Assembly (NCBI RefSeq): GCF_000224145.3 | Contig: NC_020176.2 | Coordinates: forward strand, 4,728,285-4,792,284 | DNA length: 64,000 nt | Direction of reading: 5' to 3' | From: Ciona intestinalis | Lineage: Eukaryota > Chordata > Ascidiacea > Phlebobranchia > Cionidae | Part shown: piece by piece, positions 1-13,200 of the stretch | Layout of the letters: each line of letters starts with the position of its first letter | Numbering within the stretch: position 1 is the first letter of the stretch | Notes under the pieces: model-generated | Seen by the model: the letters and a program-made list of their open reading frames with translations, nothing else | Told to the model about the DNA's origin: nothing | The model's database searches: none | Position numbers and translations under genes: made by a program

Positions 1-6
1 ACTTAC

Positions 7-108
7 CCAAGCTACACGGTCTCCGTGTACTTTAATTGCATCTATAACGAGCCTACCTAATGGTACTTTTGGTATGACAATGTCGGGGTACAAACTTATT
101 GGTCTCAT
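7..108 (-). CDS. Probable acyl-CoA / 4-coumarate-CoA ligase-like protein, first exon only (partial)
   Basis: An ATG at 108 opens a 34-codon exon that stops at a consensus donor (GTAAGT, positions 6-1). The peptide contains YPDIVIPKVPLG followed by IDAIKVHGDRVAW, which resembles the N-terminus of adenylate-forming 4CL/luciferase-type ligases (tyrosine-proline-aspartate, then 'P.VPL', then 'HGD..A'). These enzymes activate a carboxylic acid with ATP and load it onto CoA. The AMP-binding motifs would lie on later exons outside the window, so the assignment rests on N-terminal similarity alone. The ATG has A at -3. It could instead be a chance open stretch. Confidence 0.5.
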
Positions 109-813
109 ATTTAATTTGGTAAGATTAATTCTATCACTAAACCTAACCGGAGGGATTAAATTTCAGTTATTCTTTTTTACATAGACGATAGCGGAACATT
201 TTTTAATTGGTATAACGCGTGTACAATCCTTGTGTCAAATAAACGCGAGTTTTATTACGGTTAACATTAATGTAACATATGCTACAAGCAAATGCTACCT
301 AAAATTAAACTTCTATAATAAAATACATACGCGCTAAAATGCTAACGTTTTTTAGTTATATTTTTCTCGGTACTGTATAGTACGACAAACTCTTACTCGC
401 TGGACTTAGTTAACAATAAATATATAAAAGATAAATATTGTATTGAGTAGCATTCATAGCGAACTATCATCTATGCGCTAGGGTATTGGGTTAACTCTTG
501 CCTAATACCAGCCCCCATATATAGCGTTCCTGTTGCAAGACCACACCCATGCAGAAAATACAACTTATTACCTGCAGCGCTGCAACTTCACGGTAGTTGC
601 ATTTGACTTTACTTATACACGGTCTGGTGCACTTTACCGCAACTATGTAGCTGATAAATCATAAACTTTAGCGGCGAATATAGCCTACATGTGTGCTCAT
701 GCCTGCTTTCTGTAGATACATAAAGCGGTATTCTGTTTGATGGTACAAAGGTTGAGCTCATACCGCTCACCTTTAAATTTCAATCATTAACACAAAACGC
801 GTTGTTATATTTT
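109..813. other. Intergenic, no gene seen
   Basis: This is AT-rich sequence between the ligase-like first exon and the end of the sulfotransferase-like gene, both on the minus strand. I see no coding signal, and only scattered AT-rich simple sequence. Confidence 0.6.
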
Positions 814-2913
814 TCACCATATTTTCGGCAAGTAATTTAAAACCACTGAAGAAATCTTTTGCATAAAAGTCGTCTCCTCTGCATGGAAGGTGAATCCTTT
901 GAAAACCTTATAGCATCCATATAACATCAGTATTGATATTATGCCCATAGAGATTTTGAACTCCTTCTGCATTCGTTTCATTACCGGGTGCTTCGCCATC
1001 ATATTTGCAACAAGTGTGGCACCAACGTTCATGCGGGGAAATACTTGATCGGGAACATCTTTCCCAAGGAACTTACAGAGAGGCTCCCAACCGTCAGCCA
1101 AATTGTAAACCAACAGCTTGTTTTTGGGGGCTTTCTTGAATGTAATATAAGTTTTAGCGTTTATAAAGTTATACGTGGTAACTCATTAGCGGGCAAGGGG
1201 TGTATGGAACATAACACTCGTGTTAAAACGACTGTCGTTGCCCGCCATGCGAGGACAAATAAATTACATGCGTGGTAACTTGTAGGCGTGCACGAGGTGT
1301 GTAAAACATAACACCCATGTTATAAAGATTGTGTTTGCCGGAATTAGCGACAAACGATAGTCGTCAAATGCAGTGCCTTGATAAAAGTATACGGAGAAAA
1401 CATATAGTAGGGCGGGAGAAGACGGGACACCTTATAAATATCCTGATCACCCTATGAATATCCTTATAAATATCCGCACTAATTTAAGTATCCTGATCGT
1501 GTTTTAAACAATTAACAACGGTATACGGTAGTCGTAAGGATACGGATCTATAATTCTTTAAATGTTTTTTTTTTACTACTAAATGCGACGAGAAAATAGA
1601 ATAAAAAGTTGTCCCTACTTTCCCCGCCCTACTATATATCATACCTGTTGCACATAAACATTGTGCTGACGAAACACGTGCTTCTGTATTGTACCGTTCT
1701 TGTCCACCGTCTGCCAAAACCACTTGGTTCTTGTTCCCAAGCAAACTTCAGCTGTCAGAGTAAAAAGAAAGGTTACCAGTTAGTTTTTTATGAAATGTGT
1801 ATGTCTTTTTATACACCAGGCACTGATGGTGTATTGATACACCTCATGTTCACTGTAAAGTTATAACACGGGTGTCTCCTTGTACACCAGACACACATCC
1901 GATGTATTCTGTACACAATATAATCGTTCATACCTGCCCTGGTAGTCCATTTATAATATCTAAACCCAGTATACGTCATGAGTTGTACAAGCACATATAA
2001 TGGCGAAGACTTTGAAGACATTTCTTCCATCTGTTTGTCCAAACTTTTACACCAACTCTCGTCGTCTCTTAAGGTCAGAATGATCTGTATTAAGAAGACA
2101 CCCGTGTTATAACTCAACAGTGAGCATGGGGTGTATGGATACACCATGTGTGTCTGGTGTATAAGAAGACACTCAGGTTACAACTTAACAGTGAGCCTGA
2201 GGTGTATGGACACACCATGTCTGTCTGGTGTGTAAGAAGACACACATGTTATAACTCAACAGTGAACATGATGTGTATAAATACACCATGTGTGTCTGGT
2301 GTATAAGAAGACACTCATGTTATAACTTGACAGTGAACATGAGGTGTATGAATACACCATGTGTGCCTGGTGTATAAGAAGACACCAATGTTACAACTTA
2401 ACAGTGAGCCTGAGGTGTATGGACACACCATGTGTGTCTGGTGTATAAGAAGACACCCATGTTATAACTCGACAGTGAGCATGAGGTGTATGGATACACC
2501 ATGTGTGTTTGGTGTATAAGAAGACACTCATTTTATAACGTATGAGGTGTATGAATACGTGATAAACCATTTATATGTCTGTTTTTTTTAATTTAAAAAA
2601 AATGTATGACTGGCAAATTAGACAATCCGTAAAGAACTAAACAAGGATGTTAAAAACCAACCTTCGCGTCCGGGAACGCTTGGTGTATCTCTTCCCAGAA
2701 GAAATAAACTGGAATATCCAGAGCGACATCCACATCCTTATACATCCGTTTAAAATCTTCTACTTTTCCCCCGTTGTTCATTATTCGCATCCAGTCATCC
2801 CCAAGATACCAGAAGTTCTCAACAAAATCATACACGTCATATCCAAGGGCCCTCAAAGCGGCGTTTAAAGTTTTCGTTCCAGTCTTGCTGTAACTTGCAA
2901 CGATAATCTTCAT
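814..2913 (-). CDS. P-loop sulfotransferase-like protein with C-terminal membrane anchor, 4 exons, 276 aa
   Basis: The exons are 2913-2662, 2084-1934, 1751-1645 and 1134-814; together they make 831 nt in frame. The protein starts MKIIVASYSKTGTKTLNAAL, where SKTGTKT is the 5'-phosphosulfate-binding P-loop of the Sulfotransfer_4 (PF17784) group. FPDAKIILTLRD follows, the strand-loop that holds the second PAPS-contacting arginine/aspartate. Near the C-terminus comes GWEPLCKFLG, then FPRMN, both typical of this group. A hydrophobic segment (about ISMGIISILMLYGCYKVF) follows, so a tail anchor is likely. The family is widely expanded in invertebrates, often misnamed as NAD-dependent epimerases, and its substrates are mostly unknown. 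The exon 4 acceptor (TTCAAG) is weak. Intron 1 carries the 71-bp array and intron 3 a MITE. Confidence 0.88.
1164..1345. repeat. GTAAC-type dispersed repeat, head-to-tail dimer
   Basis: Two adjacent copies of a roughly 100-bp unit are seen. The unit runs: GTGGTAACT, a 'CACGAGGTGTATGAAACA' block, 'CACCCGTGTTATAACGACTG', then 'CGCCATGCGAGGATAAAT', with AAGTTACAT-like junctions between copies. The copies lie in intron 3 of the sulfotransferase-like gene. The same unit recurs at least ten times in the window. Confidence 0.75.
1405..1640. mobile_element. MITE of the AGTAGGGTGGGG family
   Basis: The left end reads TATAGTAGGGCGGGAGAAGA; the right end reads CTTTCCCCGCCCTACTATA, its near-perfect inverse. 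The interior holds the family's 'GATCGTGTTTTAAACAATTA' stretch. No coding capacity is seen. The element lies in intron 3 of the sulfotransferase-like gene, and flanking TA dinucleotides could be the target duplication. Confidence 0.75.
1809..1905. repeat. Single inverted copy of the 71-bp repeat unit
   Basis: This is the reverse orientation of the unit found tandemly at 2092-2565, with the blocks TACACCTCATGTTCACTGT and GGGTGTCTCCTTGTACACC. It sits just downstream of exon 2 of the sulfotransferase-like gene, so that exon is flanked by the repeat on both sides in opposite orientations. Confidence 0.75.
2092..2565. repeat. 71-bp tandem array, 6 complete units plus a partial one
   Basis: Units begin AAGAAGACAC at 2092, 2163, 2234, 2305, 2376, 2447 and 2518. 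Each contains GTTATAACTCGACAGTGAGC, a hairpin-forming GGTGTATGGATACACC, and GTGTGTCTGGTGTAT. Units differ by a few bases. The array lies in intron 1 of the minus-strand sulfotransferase-like gene and ends seven bases from the acceptor of exon 2. Confidence 0.9.
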
Positions 2914-4211
2914 TTTGTAGCAAATCTAAATGGATTTTCTGATTGATATCTAGAAATATAGAAAAATAAGAAGTATTCATTACAGTAAATACTATTGTGA
3001 GTAAGTAAAGCTATTTTAACGATTGCAACTCAGCTATTATACAAGACAGTTGCCAACACGGCGTGTTGATAGACTGTAATAAAAAACTTACGTTTGGTAA
3101 ATCACAGTTTACATTGGGTTTATTGACCAAACAAACATGTCTTACTTTTATTGTATCTGGGGCAATAAGCCATGGTTGGTGTCATAATGCAAACATCGTT
3201 TAACGTTCAAAGTCCTCGCATATGGCTTGCTATAACTGGATTTTTTTAAACTCGCATTGAAAACCAAAGTTCTAAGTTTGAAGTCATGGTCGTGGATTTA
3301 GCCCAGGATTGGCCCATTTCAACTCCGCGGTGACTAATAAGTTGTTTAAATTATCGGTCGTAAGAAACAACAATCGCCCTAAAGTTTCATACGTGGTAAC
3401 TTGTTAAGAGGTGGAAAAGCACCTGTTACCCTTTTTGCATGGTCACTTTTATGCGCGCAAGTACTCGCATATTTACTCGCAAAAAACAAAGTTAACACGC
3501 ATAACGTCATAAGCGTGTTACCTGCCGTAGGAGGTTGGTTGTTACTCGCATTATGCAAGTAAAGAAAAGTATGGTGGAAGTACAGTTTCACTTTTTAAGA
3601 GCCTAATCTTTTTCGGGTATTATTTTACAGGATTTAGTTGGTAACATGAGGTGTTAAAACTTATTTTATAAACTAGATTTACCAATATTGCGCTAAAATA
3701 AGCTTACTGAATGTTGATACGCGCATACACCAATGACCACGCAAAAAAACGCGGTAAGCGAGTTTTAATATGATGAGTTAATGCGGATCGTTATTCGCAT
3801 TAACTTTTTACCATGCAAAAAGGGTATGTGTTAACAGACCAACGTTGCCCGCCAGGCAAGGATGAAAAAGTGCCATTCGCTTACGGTTCGGTTTATAAAA
3901 ACAAAACAGAACTTTATACGAACACATAACAACAAATAAAACTCAATACTCAAAGTTTTTTGCTGGTTTATAAATTCATCTAAACAGAAACGTTTGGGTT
4001 ACAGGAATGATTTTCACAACGGCAACTGCAAAAACAACAACGAACACGGCATCACTGGAAATATGTCACAGTGTTGCCCGCTGAAAACTCAGTGAACACA
4101 CGAATACTTAATTTAAATGGTAAACTTGGCCCAAGCAGCATTTTCGTGCAAAACTGGGAACTTTAAATCTATGTTAACGAGATTGCACCGTTGTTTATTA
4201 TAACGTTAATG
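2914..4211. other. Intergenic between the sulfotransferase-like gene 5' end and the HYOU1 3' end
   Basis: No coding signal is recognised. The stretch contains short degenerate GTAAC-type repeat pieces around 3385-3430. It presumably holds the promoter of the sulfotransferase-like gene at its left edge and the HYOU1 3' UTR at its right edge. An AATAAA on the minus strand (4194-4199) lies only 13 nt past the HYOU1 stop. Confidence 0.5.
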
Positions 4212-7200
4212 TTACAATTCTTCTTTATCGTCTTCTGTTTGTTTCTTGGTTGTTGTCTCTTCCGTTGTTGTTGATGTTTCTGTTGAGGTTTGTGGAGTGA
4301 CGGCTTCTGCTTCACCTGCATCTGGGATAGGGGGGTTGGGTTATGGTTCGAGTACATATAAGGTGTAATTGTACACCTCATGCTCACTGTCGAGTTATAA
4401 CATGGGTGTCTTCTTATACACCATACACTCAAGGTGTATCCATACACCTCATGCCCCCTGTCGAGCTACACATATGCTAGTTAAGCTGAACAAAACAATT
4501 TTTTTTAAATAAAAAAAAATTCAATAAAATGTTTTTTATGACTTTTTAAACCTTTAGTTCCCGCTTTCTCATTGGTTGATTGTTCCTCGGTATTCGATTC
4601 TGATTGGTCGGTTTTATCTGCAGTGTCTTCAACTGTTTTGTTTGTTGTTTCTATGGTTTCATCTGTGGATTAAACACAATATTGTCGCAAAACAAATTTC
4701 GGCGTTTCAATAAAGACTTGGAGAATTACCAAAATAATTGGCAGTTAATAAAAGTTTAGGAACCGCTGCTTTGCATTCTATTCTATATGGGTGAGGTTAT
4801 ACAGTGAGGCAAGCCATGGAACCTGGGATTTAGACCAGAGTTGGCTCATTACCCCCAACACAGAGGTTTTATTTTGTATGGGAAAACAATTTATATAACT
4901 TGGTGACTGAGATTTAGGACAGGGTTGGCCCACTACAGTAATACTACTAATACTGTGGATAAAAAAAGGCTACGAGTTGATATCGATTCATTGTTGCTGT
5001 GTACTTACTGTTTACACCACATGCGACACCGCGTCACACTTAAAATTAAATTAACAGATTAATAAAAAACCATCTCGATAAAAAATGAATCCACTACAAA
5101 CCTGTTGTTGGTTTTGTTTCATTTTTCTTCGATTCAGATTTTGGTTTCTTTGGTTTTGCTGTCTTTGCCTTGTTGATTAAATATTGCATCTGTTTGTAGT
5201 TGAAATAGTATTAGTTAGTGTAGATGCTCTAATTAACTAAACATGAGACCAACAATAATATGTTAATCTCTTTGAAACCCGAAAATATCTGCTGTAAAAT
5301 GTAAATAAATTATAAACTATGTAGCTGACAATATAGACAACCCATAAATACACATACACAATAGTAAAAAGTTAAATACCTCACTTTATCAAAAAAACAA
5401 CAAATTTATCAGTTATTGGACCAGCTTTTGTTTATTGTTCCTTTAGCGTCAAAACTTACTGACTGAGTTTTAGTTGCACTTACATCCCTCCCCCTCCCAT
5501 GCCACCCACTAAACGCACCCCCCAACCCCAAACACACCCCCGACCCCAAACACACCATCCCAACCCCAAACGCCCCCCCTCCCACCTCTCTATTAAGTTC
5601 AAACATCTTCTGCCGAACATCATCAGGTTTAAGCACGGGGTCCTCGTTCGGTTGAAGTTTAGACTCAGCTTTCACAGTTTCGTTTTTCCAAGTCTGGAAT
5701 AAGTAAAAACAATTACTAAAACAACTAAAAATTTATATGAAAAAGAAGTTAAATTTAAAGAAATAAAAATGAAGCAAGTTTTACAAAAATGTCTCAACCA
5801 AAAAAAATAAAATAGGTCAACAGTTTAAAAAACTATTTTCACAGAAAATTTGTAGTTAATTAATGAAAAGTCTCCAAAAATTTTGGGAAAGTAAATTAAA
5901 AAACTAAAAATCTAAGAGCTTACAATAGTTTCTGAGAGGAGATCCGTAAGGGTTTTAATTTCCACAGGTGTGTAGATTTGTGCTTCTTCTGGTAGAGCTA
6001 GCACAGCTTGCAGGAAATGCATGGAATAATTGAAACTGCTTTCTAAATCCTGGGGGGCAATAAAAAAATTAAAAATCGGTTCATAAAAAAAAAAGATTTT
6101 TTATCTGAATTGGAAATTGAAGTGGAAACAATAAACAAACAGAGTAAATCAACTTTAGCCCGGTACCATGGCTCAGTGGTTGTATCGTTATTGGAAATAT
6201 ACTGAGCTCAATTCTTGATACTGGGTTTAATCAAAAAATTTTCAATTTTTTTTTTTATTATTTGTTTAATTTTTGTTTGGTTTAAAAGAGGGGGGGTCGC
6301 GACCCCATAAACACCCTCCTGGCCACTGACCACTACCATTGAGACTTCTGCATGGATTATATCATATCAAACACACACACCCCCACTACTACTACCCACC
6401 TCCATAAGTGGAACAACATCTTGTCGTAACTTGACTCTCATCAACCACGGTCGTGCAAGATCTTTTAATGCTTGTCGTTTATCGTTAAACACCTGTGGTA
6501 GGAAAATATAAAAACAAAATATATAGGACATTGCATTTGATAACAAGTGTACAAAAAACAAATTGGAATAAAAAAATAATAAAAAGTACAATATGAGAAA
6601 AAAAAAAAAAAAAAGAAAATATTTAAACCGTCACCTCAGGTGCAGGTTCTCCCTCCAATTCATCCATCCAATCAGAAGCCTCCGTTAAAGCAGCTGTTAT
6701 CGATTCTTTCTCCTCATTGGTCAACGCATGTTCATATTCCTCCTAATTTGACCAATCAAAACAAAAGTTGTAAAAATTTGACAAAAACATAAAAATATCC
6801 ATATTTTTAGAATTTTTAAAACATTTTTAATGGTTTTAATATTTGTATTCAAATAAATGTATTGCTTGCCATGGTAAAAACTGCCATCCTAAATATTTGT
6901 CAATCCAGAAAAGACTTTTGATATCTCACTCGAAAAACAAACTGCCATAAAAGTCAAAACTTTGGCAAAATCCACTACTTTTAATTAACAATAAATTTAA
7001 TTAACATTGTATATATTTTATTCTTCAAAAAGCTGTAGCAATAATTTTTTTCAAAAAAACATTTTTCCAAATTTTTTAATAGCAAAAAAAACAAAGCAAA
7101 ACCACCCCACCTGGTAAAGTTTATCACGTTTATCGTAAATATACGACTCAAGTTTGTTGATGGCGACTTCTCGTGCGAGTTTCAACGCATCTCGTGCTGA

Positions 7201-10200
7201 TAATTCGTTCAATCTGCATACAAGTTGTAGTGGTTGGTGATTGTGGATATTTTTTCCCGATCTACCATTATTTTATTCTATATGGGTGAGGTCCTACAGC
7301 AGCATTACTTTTCACTGAGTAAAAAGTCGCTTACTTAAACTTAATTAAATGCCTTTAAAACTTTAAATTTTTACTAAAACTTAAAAGTTCACTTAATGAA
7401 ATGCATAGCAACTTACTTTTCACTTGACATATGTTTATGAACGGCCGACGGCTCCTCATGATCAATGCTTGAAACGTTCATCCCGAGGGTGAACGACTTC
7501 TTTACTTTGATAAATCTCTTCTCCGTCTTGGTTTCTGAGAAAATAAAATATTAAATTATATTTTGGAATTAAAAAATATTCGATTTTTACAATAATTTGT
7601 GACTTTTTGTTACCTTTTAACTGCATGTGAACAAAAAAATAACCATTTTAATTTCTTTCATTTCTTACCATTTTTCTCGTTAGTTTTTGTTTTCTCGTCA
7701 ACTTCCGGTTTCGATTCATCAGATTTTTTTTCTTTTGTTTTTTCCTCTTCTGTTTTTTTATCAGAATCTGATTTTTCTAGAAATTGTTTGGTTTTATTAT
7801 AAAAAAAAACAAAAATCTGTAAACAGCTGTAAGCTTGCTTATCCATACACTGCAGTATTGGTGACAATGTGGAGCATTGGACCCGGGATCCTTCGGTTAC
7901 AATGCAAGTACCTGACAACTAAAACACAAAGCACGCAACGTTACCTGCTACAATATAGCCCGCACATCAATATGTTAGTTAAGGCAACAACAGAAGTTTT
8001 TTTTTTTATTATTTGTGGGTGAGGCCCTTGTCTGGAGTTAGGCCAGATTTTCCCCATTACCCCAACACCCACTGAAGTTATAAAACAGCAGAAGTTAGTT
8101 ATTAAACTACCTGATTCAGTTGAGTTAGATGAATCGGATCCACCAAACAAGTTAGAAAGGCCATCTTTAATTTCTACATAAACACCCGGTTTTATGTAGT
8201 TGCTACAATTGCCTCATAACTACATTAATATTAGTTTCACAAAGAGAGGTTTAGAATATTATAATAAAAGAGAACGTGCGAACATGTATGTCTTAACATA
8301 TGACCTACTATATAACATATACCTACTATCTACTGTAATATAAAAAAACACATATCTATAAGATTATAACACTAGCAATTAGTTGAGATAAGGCCTAAAC
8401 CTCATGGTTTGTCTAGGCCCTCAGGAAATTGATTTGGCTCCAAAACCAGAGTTGCTGTTTTCCAAATTCAAATTTAAGTTTTAAATTGAAATTTGATCTT
8501 TTTTAGGTCTTGGTTTAACAGCAAGGGGCTGTGATGTTACATGCTTAACTCTAGTGATCAAAATGTGGCATGTTGGGACCAAAATGTGGCATGTTGGGTC
8601 AGGTATAGGACATGCATGGAAACAATTACACCGTATGAAGGAATATATGATGCTTGCACAACATAGAACGGCTAGATATCTATTGAGTACTGGTATAAGA
8701 TAAACAATATACCGGAGAATTTTTAATTTCTAAAGTCATGAAACCAACAAAGCCTTAACTGACGTTTGGTGTTTCTAAAAAACTTACTCCAAACAAATAT
8801 ACAATACAGTATACAGACATACATACAAACATGCATCAAACATACAGATCCATAACTTACTTTGCAAAGTTGAATCTTCGTCTTGTGTATCAGTAACGTT
8901 CGCTTCCACGGTTTTATTCACCTCGTAAACTGATTCAACCTTAAGTTAGAGAACAAAAAAGTTAATTTTATTGTTGGATAAATGTATTAAACATTTCCTT
9001 TTGCTTATAATTGTAACACAAAGTTACAGAAGTGGTAACTAGAAAGTAATAGGTTTTCCAATTTATCAGTCATACAAAAAAATAATTACCACAAACAAAG
9101 TCACATATGTGGTAACTCATAAGCGGGCACTAGGTGTATGAATAACGACTGTCATTGCCTCGTCATGCGGGATGAATAAGTTACATTAATTCATTAACAA
9201 ATCAAGTATAAATCTTACACTTTCTAGGTTAAGGACCCCGCTCTCATCCATTCTAAAATGAGCCTTCACCCCTTTTGACTCCGTGTCATTATCCTCCCCA
9301 TATTTGGCATGAGCTTCAGCCACCCCTGTTAGCGACACTTGTGATATACTTCGATCAAATCTCCTGGAGGGAAAACATACCGATAAATTATTTGAAAAAA
9401 ATAGAATACTTTTATCATGGCTCTATAATAGTCCCCTATATAAATTTCCATAGATTAACTTTCTGAAATTTTATAAATTTCCAGGAAAACAATGTAAGAG
9501 ATAATGAGATATAAACAAAGTAACCTTGTAAATACATTCCTAGATCGAAATAAATTAAATTCCAACTGTATTCAAATAGAAGACAAATGGAATTCAGGCC
9601 AGAACTCTGTTACGTTTTTTTGGATATAATAACAAAATCTTCAGATATTTTCAGATATAATAACAAAAAAAGATGTGTCATATATATAAAATGTTATGTT
9701 TGTACTGAAAACAACTGGATATTTAGACTCACTCTTTCTCATTTGTGATGAAACTTAGATCTCCGTAATTTACGCTGAAGTTGAAATCTTCATAAAATCT
9801 GGAAAAAGATGAATAATATTAAATAGTATCTAGTTTTTGTGAACAGTTTTAAACAATTTCATACACTCAGTATCACAAAGTGAAACACTGACATTGTAGA
9901 AGAATTCTTGAACAAAAAATTAATCAGAGTTTAGATACAAGTAACTGTATCACATTTCATCATTTAGTTAAAATGCTATTGACTGTACATTTTAAGATTC
10001 AATTATGTTTTTTAGCTTTTTTAAATATTATTTCTTTTGGTTATTTTTTTTAATGGCTGAAATGTAATAGCTCAACATGGGTTGAGACCTCCCTTAAAAC
10101 AGTCCTATTTTATCAATATAGACCACCCACCTGTTAAAGGTGATGACTTTACGTTGAGGATAAGGATTGTTTCGTTGAAACAATGTTCGCTTAACTTGTT

Positions 10201-13200
10201 TCACGTTTTCGCTTCCGTCATCAGAGGTGGTGCGACGATCGAACTCAATCTGTGACACAATGTTTATGGGGGTGAGAAAATAATGTTAACTCCATTAACC
10301 TGTTTATAGTAGGACATGTTCTGAACCCCTGAGACAACTGTAGCACTTTGGGTAAACTCTGGTCTAAATCCCAGGTCCCATAGCTTGCCTCACTGTAGGA
10401 CTTCACCCATATAGAATAGAATGTGCATATACAATGTTAGGGTAATGGGCCAACTCAGGCCTAAATCTGTCTCATAGCCTTCTATGAGTATCCTCACCCA
10501 TATAGAAAGGAAACATAAGAAACTATTCCATATATAACTAAAGTTATGTAAAACCCTAAAACATGATCAAACACTTAGTAACCACTTACTGAGATCAAGA
10601 ACAAGCCACACATAGTGTTGAATACACAAAGCACAACAATACAATGACGATAGAGCTGGCAGATTATACACCAGCTAACTCTCATCACTGTGTGGTTGTG
10701 GGTTGCTACTTTACTTCATACACTGCCATAAACATAACTACCACCACTTTTATAACAGTTAAATAAGCATTACTAAGTAAGCCGTTGCCAAAATCCTGCA
10801 TTAAACTTAATCCAATTTACTGACAGTTGATATCATAATTTAGATTATAGTCTATTCTAGCACACCTGAGATCTGGGATGTAGGTCTATTACCCCAACAA
10901 CCAGGGTGCTACCCACTATACCCCACAGAGGCAGTTTAAAGACACTCAATAATAGAGATTCTATTCTATAAGGGTGAGGTCTTCAGTGAGGCACACCTGA
11001 GACCTGGGATGTTGGTCTATTACACCAACACCCAGGGTGCTACCATCTAGACCCCACAGAGGCAGTTTAAAGACACTCAATAATAGAGATTCTATTCTAT
11101 AAGGGTGAGGTCTTCAGTGAGGCACACCTGAGACCTGGGATGTTGGTCTATTACACCAACACCCAGGGTGCTACCATCTAGACCCCACTGAGGCTGTTTA
11201 TAGACACTCAATAATAGAGATTCTGTTCTATAAGGGTGAGGTCTTCAGTGAGCCACCTGAGACCTGGGATTTATGTCTATTACCCCAACAACCAGAGTGC
11301 TACCCACTAGACACGACTGAGGCAGTTTATATATAGGTCCTAAATGAGGCACGACTGAGACCTTTTTTTAACCAACTCGTATAAGTATAATGATTATCCC
11401 ACAAACCTCAATAGGATAAACTGCTCCTGACTTGACATGGAAAGTTTTAACTCTGAAAACATTAGAAGCAGCAGCTGCTTGATAGGAAGCTCCCAACGCT
11501 GGAGCTTCGTCGGCGTTGATGCTTTTACCAAGGTCAGCTCTGTTTGGAAAACATTAAGGTTAAAATGGTATTGAATCTACTTTAATTTAACGCAGTGTCA
11601 ACCGACCTTAAAAATATACGGAAAATTCCTTTTCCAAAGTCAGATAAATTGAAATAAATCTATTTTAATTTAATATAGTGGTCCTTAACTATTCAATACC
11701 CTTATATAAAACCTACAGAGTCCATACCATTTAAAACAAAATTAAACAGTGGTGTGCCCTTTATATTGATTGTCGTTACCATTGCAATGTGACGATTAAA
11801 CAATTAAAGAACCGAAATGTAAATGCCATCATTGAGATACGACAATTTATATTTGTTATCTTTTGTGCTGAGAAATGAAAGCCATGAAACCCATATCCTT
11901 GTGTGTAACACTGATGCCCAGATGTTTTTATGCTAAAATTGAGTTTATATAAAAATGAAATATTCTAATTCTTACTTTCCGGATTCTTTCAACAAGATTT
12001 CTTGAACCTTAGGAACCCGAGTTCCTCCTCCAACTAAGAGAATCTGGTTCATTAAATCCTGGGGGAAATATATAGGATGAGTTCTCAGAAAATCCGCTGA
12101 TCAAGTGCTTTGACCCCTCACACTAGCACCTTTCAGCAACCGTGGGCTTGGGAATGGTAACCAGGAATAAAAATAAGTCAAGTTTCCAGACATTGGCACA
12201 CTGTAAATTAAGTATTTAATAACAAACATGACCCTTCACTACCTCATATTCCCGCACCTCTAAAGCACCCCATTATAACCAACCCACCACAGTAAGCTCC
12301 GGCCCCATTATAACCCTACCCCCACCCCCTATAATCCCCTCCTTTAACCCCACCCACCATAGTAAGCTCCGAGGCCTCGATGGCGTCCTTCATGGGTTGC
12401 GCGACCCTCGCCCACAAATCCTCGCACAACGATTCAAAATCCTCCCTCGTTACTTTCGCACGGAAATCTTCGTCGTCGATTAATCCTTCCACCTGTGATG
12501 TCATAATGGGTATGATGATGTCATAATGGATATGATGATGTCATAATGAATATAACCACAAACTGACATACATAGCTAGCCATACAGAATTAGATAACTG
12601 CATCTATATGTTGTCACTGCCATTTTTAGTAAAAACACACTAAACATTTAACAGTGTTGCATTTTCTGTTAAATAATCCCAATAACACAGTAGTTGCTCA
12701 TAATTACAACTGTAAACTATTACAGACAATGTCTTCAGCCAATAGTAGACAGAAAATGGTACACAAAATTTCATGTCCAGCCACAAACAATGTCCATCAA
12801 CCCCCTACTCACCTGTGCCATGTGGTCAACATTAGCGCTCAATACTTTCTTCAATCTTCGTGCTTCCTTCAATAACTTGGCCATCGAACGAGGGTTCTTT
12901 GTGACATCACTACTCGTCTTCTTCTTCTCGTTAAACAACTGAGGATAATGGATTATTATGACATCATAATGCAACAGTTGTCCTTAATATCACTAAAGTT
13001 GTTTAAAAATAATAAAAATAAAATTACTGCTGAAAATGTGAATTAAAAGTAACTTTGTGGGTGATTGTTTTTTCTTTACTATTCAAACTTGCAAAACATA
13101 ATTTTTAGGATCAAAATACATTAAAACTTATTATATTACACAAACATTGTTTAGAAAATTAGCTTGTTAAATTTAGCAATGCTTTCCCACCTTAACAAGT

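Noticed and set aside
2092-2565. CRISPR-like array
   Set aside because: The repeats are directly tandem with no unique spacers and the genome is eukaryotic; it is a minisatellite.
9275-9466. Plus-strand frame over a HYOU1 exon
   Set aside because: It is antisense to HYOU1 exon 15, whose frame and phases fit the 27-exon model exactly.
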